NCBI GenBank assembly: GCA_964391725.1
Contig: CAYMNB010000090.1
Coordinates: 1 to 5,897, forward strand
Direction: 5' to 3'
DNA from: SpSt-1165 sp964391725
Lineage (GTDB): Bacteria; Chloroflexota; Anaerolineae; Anaerolineales; Anaerolineaceae
Length of the DNA stretch: 5,897 bases
Of this stretch, positions 5,307 through 5,897 are shown in pieces. How positions within the stretch are numbered: position 1 is the stretch's first letter; each line of letters opens with the position of its first letter. Under the pieces are notes generated by a model. The model was not told the DNA's origin. It worked only from the letters and a program-made list of their open reading frames with translations, and searched no databases. The position numbers and the translations under genes are program-made.

Positions 5307-5334
5307 GTAGCGGCGGTGGCTCCACCGCCGCTAC
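5307..5334. repeat. 28-bp near-perfect GC-rich palindrome
   Basis: The arms GTAGCGGCGGTGG (5307-5319) and CCACCGCCGCTAC (5322-5334) are exact reverse complements separated only by CT. It is far more GC-rich than the surrounding gap and lacks a T-run, so it is not a standard terminator. It lies between the two 99-bp elements, 45 bp from A and 60 bp from B. It may be a separate interspersed palindrome. Confidence 0.9.
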
Positions 5335-5394
5335 GCAGAAATTTCATAGCCTAACGGCAGTCATGGGGTTGCTTCCCATTATTTTTCACAATAA

Positions 5395-5493
5395 CGAAAC
5401 CCCGATACCCAGTTTCTTCCAGCGCGCAGCAATGGGAAACTGGGTGTCTTTCATTTTCTTTCCACCCCCGCCAGATAAGGTATAGTTAGCTTG
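5395..5493. repeat. Dispersed-type 99-bp element, copy B
   Basis: This is the second copy, in the same orientation, 232 bp downstream of A. The inverted repeat is kept: GATACCCAGTTTC (5404-5416) with GAAACTGGGTGTC (5436-5448), the single C-to-T change giving a permitted T-G pair, and CCA/TGG inner pairing is preserved. Most differences fall in the loop and the right part. Its right end contributes TATAGT (5481-5486), a -10-like box before the MFS gene, where copy A has TATGGT. Confidence 0.88.
5481..5486 (+). promoter_or_regulatory. Possible -10 box for the MFS gene, inside repeat B
   Basis: TATAGT ends 7 nt before 5494 and would give a leader of about 27 nt to TTG 5521. There is no recognisable -35 box at 16-18 bp. 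The box is created within the repeat copy, so it may be coincidental. Confidence 0.3.
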
Positions 5494-5508
5494 AGATTGA
5501 TCAAAAAG

Positions 5509-5518
5509 CAGGTACCTG
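5509..5518. promoter_or_regulatory. Short palindrome overlapping the MFS ribosome site
   Basis: CAGGTACCTG is a perfect 10-bp palindrome flanked by A-run and T-run sequence. It overlaps the presumed AGCAGG Shine-Dalgarno (5507-5512) just before TTG 5521. It could be a half-operator or chance; 10-bp palindromes are not rare. Confidence 0.25.
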
Positions 5519-5520
5519 TT

Positions 5521-5897
5521 TTGAAACGCATCGATGAACCAAACCGCCGATTATTCCTCCTGACCAACGTCATGGGCGCTGCCACCGCCTTTTCGCTGTT
5601 CGGCGATCTGGCACTGTTCGCCAGCCTGCCCACCCACTTCGCCAGCGTGGGCATCACCCTTGCCAGTCTGGGTATCGTGCTGGGCATCCACCGCCTGATC
5701 CGCATTCCCGGCAATGCCCTGGGTGGCATGCTCATCCAATCACGGCCGCGCCGTCCCTTCTTTCTCGGCGGCATGCTGCTGGCGTTTTTCTCCACCCTCG
5801 GCTATGGCTTTGTTCAGGGACTGGCATGGCTGCTGGTCATGCGCGTCATCTGGGGCCTCGCCTGGATCCTGATATTGATCAGCGGTATGACCATGCT
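5521..5897 (+). CDS. MFS transporter (3' end outside window)
   Basis: Inner-membrane carrier of the major facilitator superfamily; the substrate is unknown. The frame is open to the window end (125 codons seen) and encodes LKRIDEPNRR followed by hydrophobic segments at about residues 11-35, 43-60, 81-98 and 101-121: the first four helices of a 12- or 14-helix carrier. Between helices 2 and 3, IRIPGNALGGMLIQSRPRRPF (60-80) matches MFS motif A, the cytoplasmic loop with Gly and clustered Arg. No in-frame ATG precedes helix 1 (first ATG 5572), so the start must be TTG: 5521 has AGCAGG 8 nt upstream; 5497 and 5491 are alternatives adding 8 or 10 residues. An in-frame TAA at 5476 bars anything further up. 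The antisense open frames here are shadows. Confidence 0.85.
   Translation, partial: MKRIDEPNRRLFLLTNVMGAATAFSLFGDLALFASLPTHFASVGITLASLGIVLGIHRLIRIPGNALGGMLIQSRPRRPFFLGGMLLAFFSTLGYGFVQGLAWLLVMRVIWGLAWILILISGMTM

Larger units (their letters stand above)
5089..5520. other. 432-bp non-coding interval with terminator and repeats
   Basis: No credible gene is present in either strand. It holds the terminator of the oxidoreductase gene, two diverged 99-bp hairpin repeats, one 28-bp palindrome between them and a short palindrome before the MFS gene. The stretches 5262-5306 and 5335-5394 show nothing clear apart from a weak hairpin (ATGGG 5363-5367 with CCCAT 5375-5379) followed by a T-rich run. Confidence 0.75.

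Noticed and set aside
5363..5386. Weak terminator (ATGGG/CCCAT stem with T-rich tail) between the repeats
   Set aside because: Only five to six pairs with an interrupted T-run and no upstream gene for it to serve on the + strand.
5163..5493. CRISPR array
   Set aside because: Only two long, diverged repeats with a 133-bp interval containing a palindrome; no regular short repeats or cas genes.
5451..5795. Minus-strand 114-aa open frame at the end of the window
   Set aside because: It is antisense to the MFS gene and repeat B; its Arg/Ser/Pro-rich content is what antisense of a hydrophobic gene gives.

Overview
This is a compactly packed bacterial window. All seven recognisable genes lie on the + strand and are separated by short AT-richer gaps with well-formed terminators and -10 boxes. 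The gene mix (glutathione peroxidase, COG3603-type ACT protein, LytR-CpsA-Psr protein with a long cytoplasmic tail, Gfo/Idh/MocA oxidoreductase, MFS transporter), the moderately GC-rich codons and the AT-rich regulatory gaps would fit an Anaerolineae-like Chloroflexota. That placement is an impression only; nothing here is a taxonomic marker.

Layout: (1) 1-300, 3' part of a GPx4/BtuE-type glutathione peroxidase, closed by an intrinsic terminator at 322-365. (2) 402-818, a single ACT-domain protein of the COG3603 type, probably read from a leaderless mRNA. (3) 847-2325, a strong -10 box, two tiny chained upstream reading frames (860-892, 892-933), an LCP-family envelope enzyme (930-2087) and a 62-residue single-span membrane protein (2137-2325), ending in a strong terminator at 2347-2385. 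(4) 2412-3856, upp (uracil phosphoribosyltransferase) followed 31 bp later by a MoeB/ThiF-type E1-like adenylyltransferase with its own extended -10 box adjoining its start codon. (5) 3934-5145, a well-formed promoter, a leader hairpin, a Gfo/Idh/MocA oxidoreductase and a perfect terminator. (6) 5146-5520, a non-coding block with two diverged copies of a 99-bp element (about 84% identical), each with a 13-bp-arm inverted repeat, flanking a separate near-perfect 28-bp palindrome. (7) 5521-5897, the N-terminal part of an MFS transporter running off the window.

The genes look like independent housekeeping or accessory units, not one pathway. Only the LCP/small membrane protein pair and possibly upp/moeB-like look co-transcribed. 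I see no defence system, CRISPR array, RNA gene or transposase. The most interesting signals are regulatory and structural: -10 boxes 6-7 nt upstream of an ATG at three places (predicted leaderless transcripts), the chained upstream ORFs before the LCP gene (TGATG then ATGA overlaps), the duplicated hairpin element with an intervening palindrome, and the loss of the usual active-site cysteine in the E1-like enzyme.
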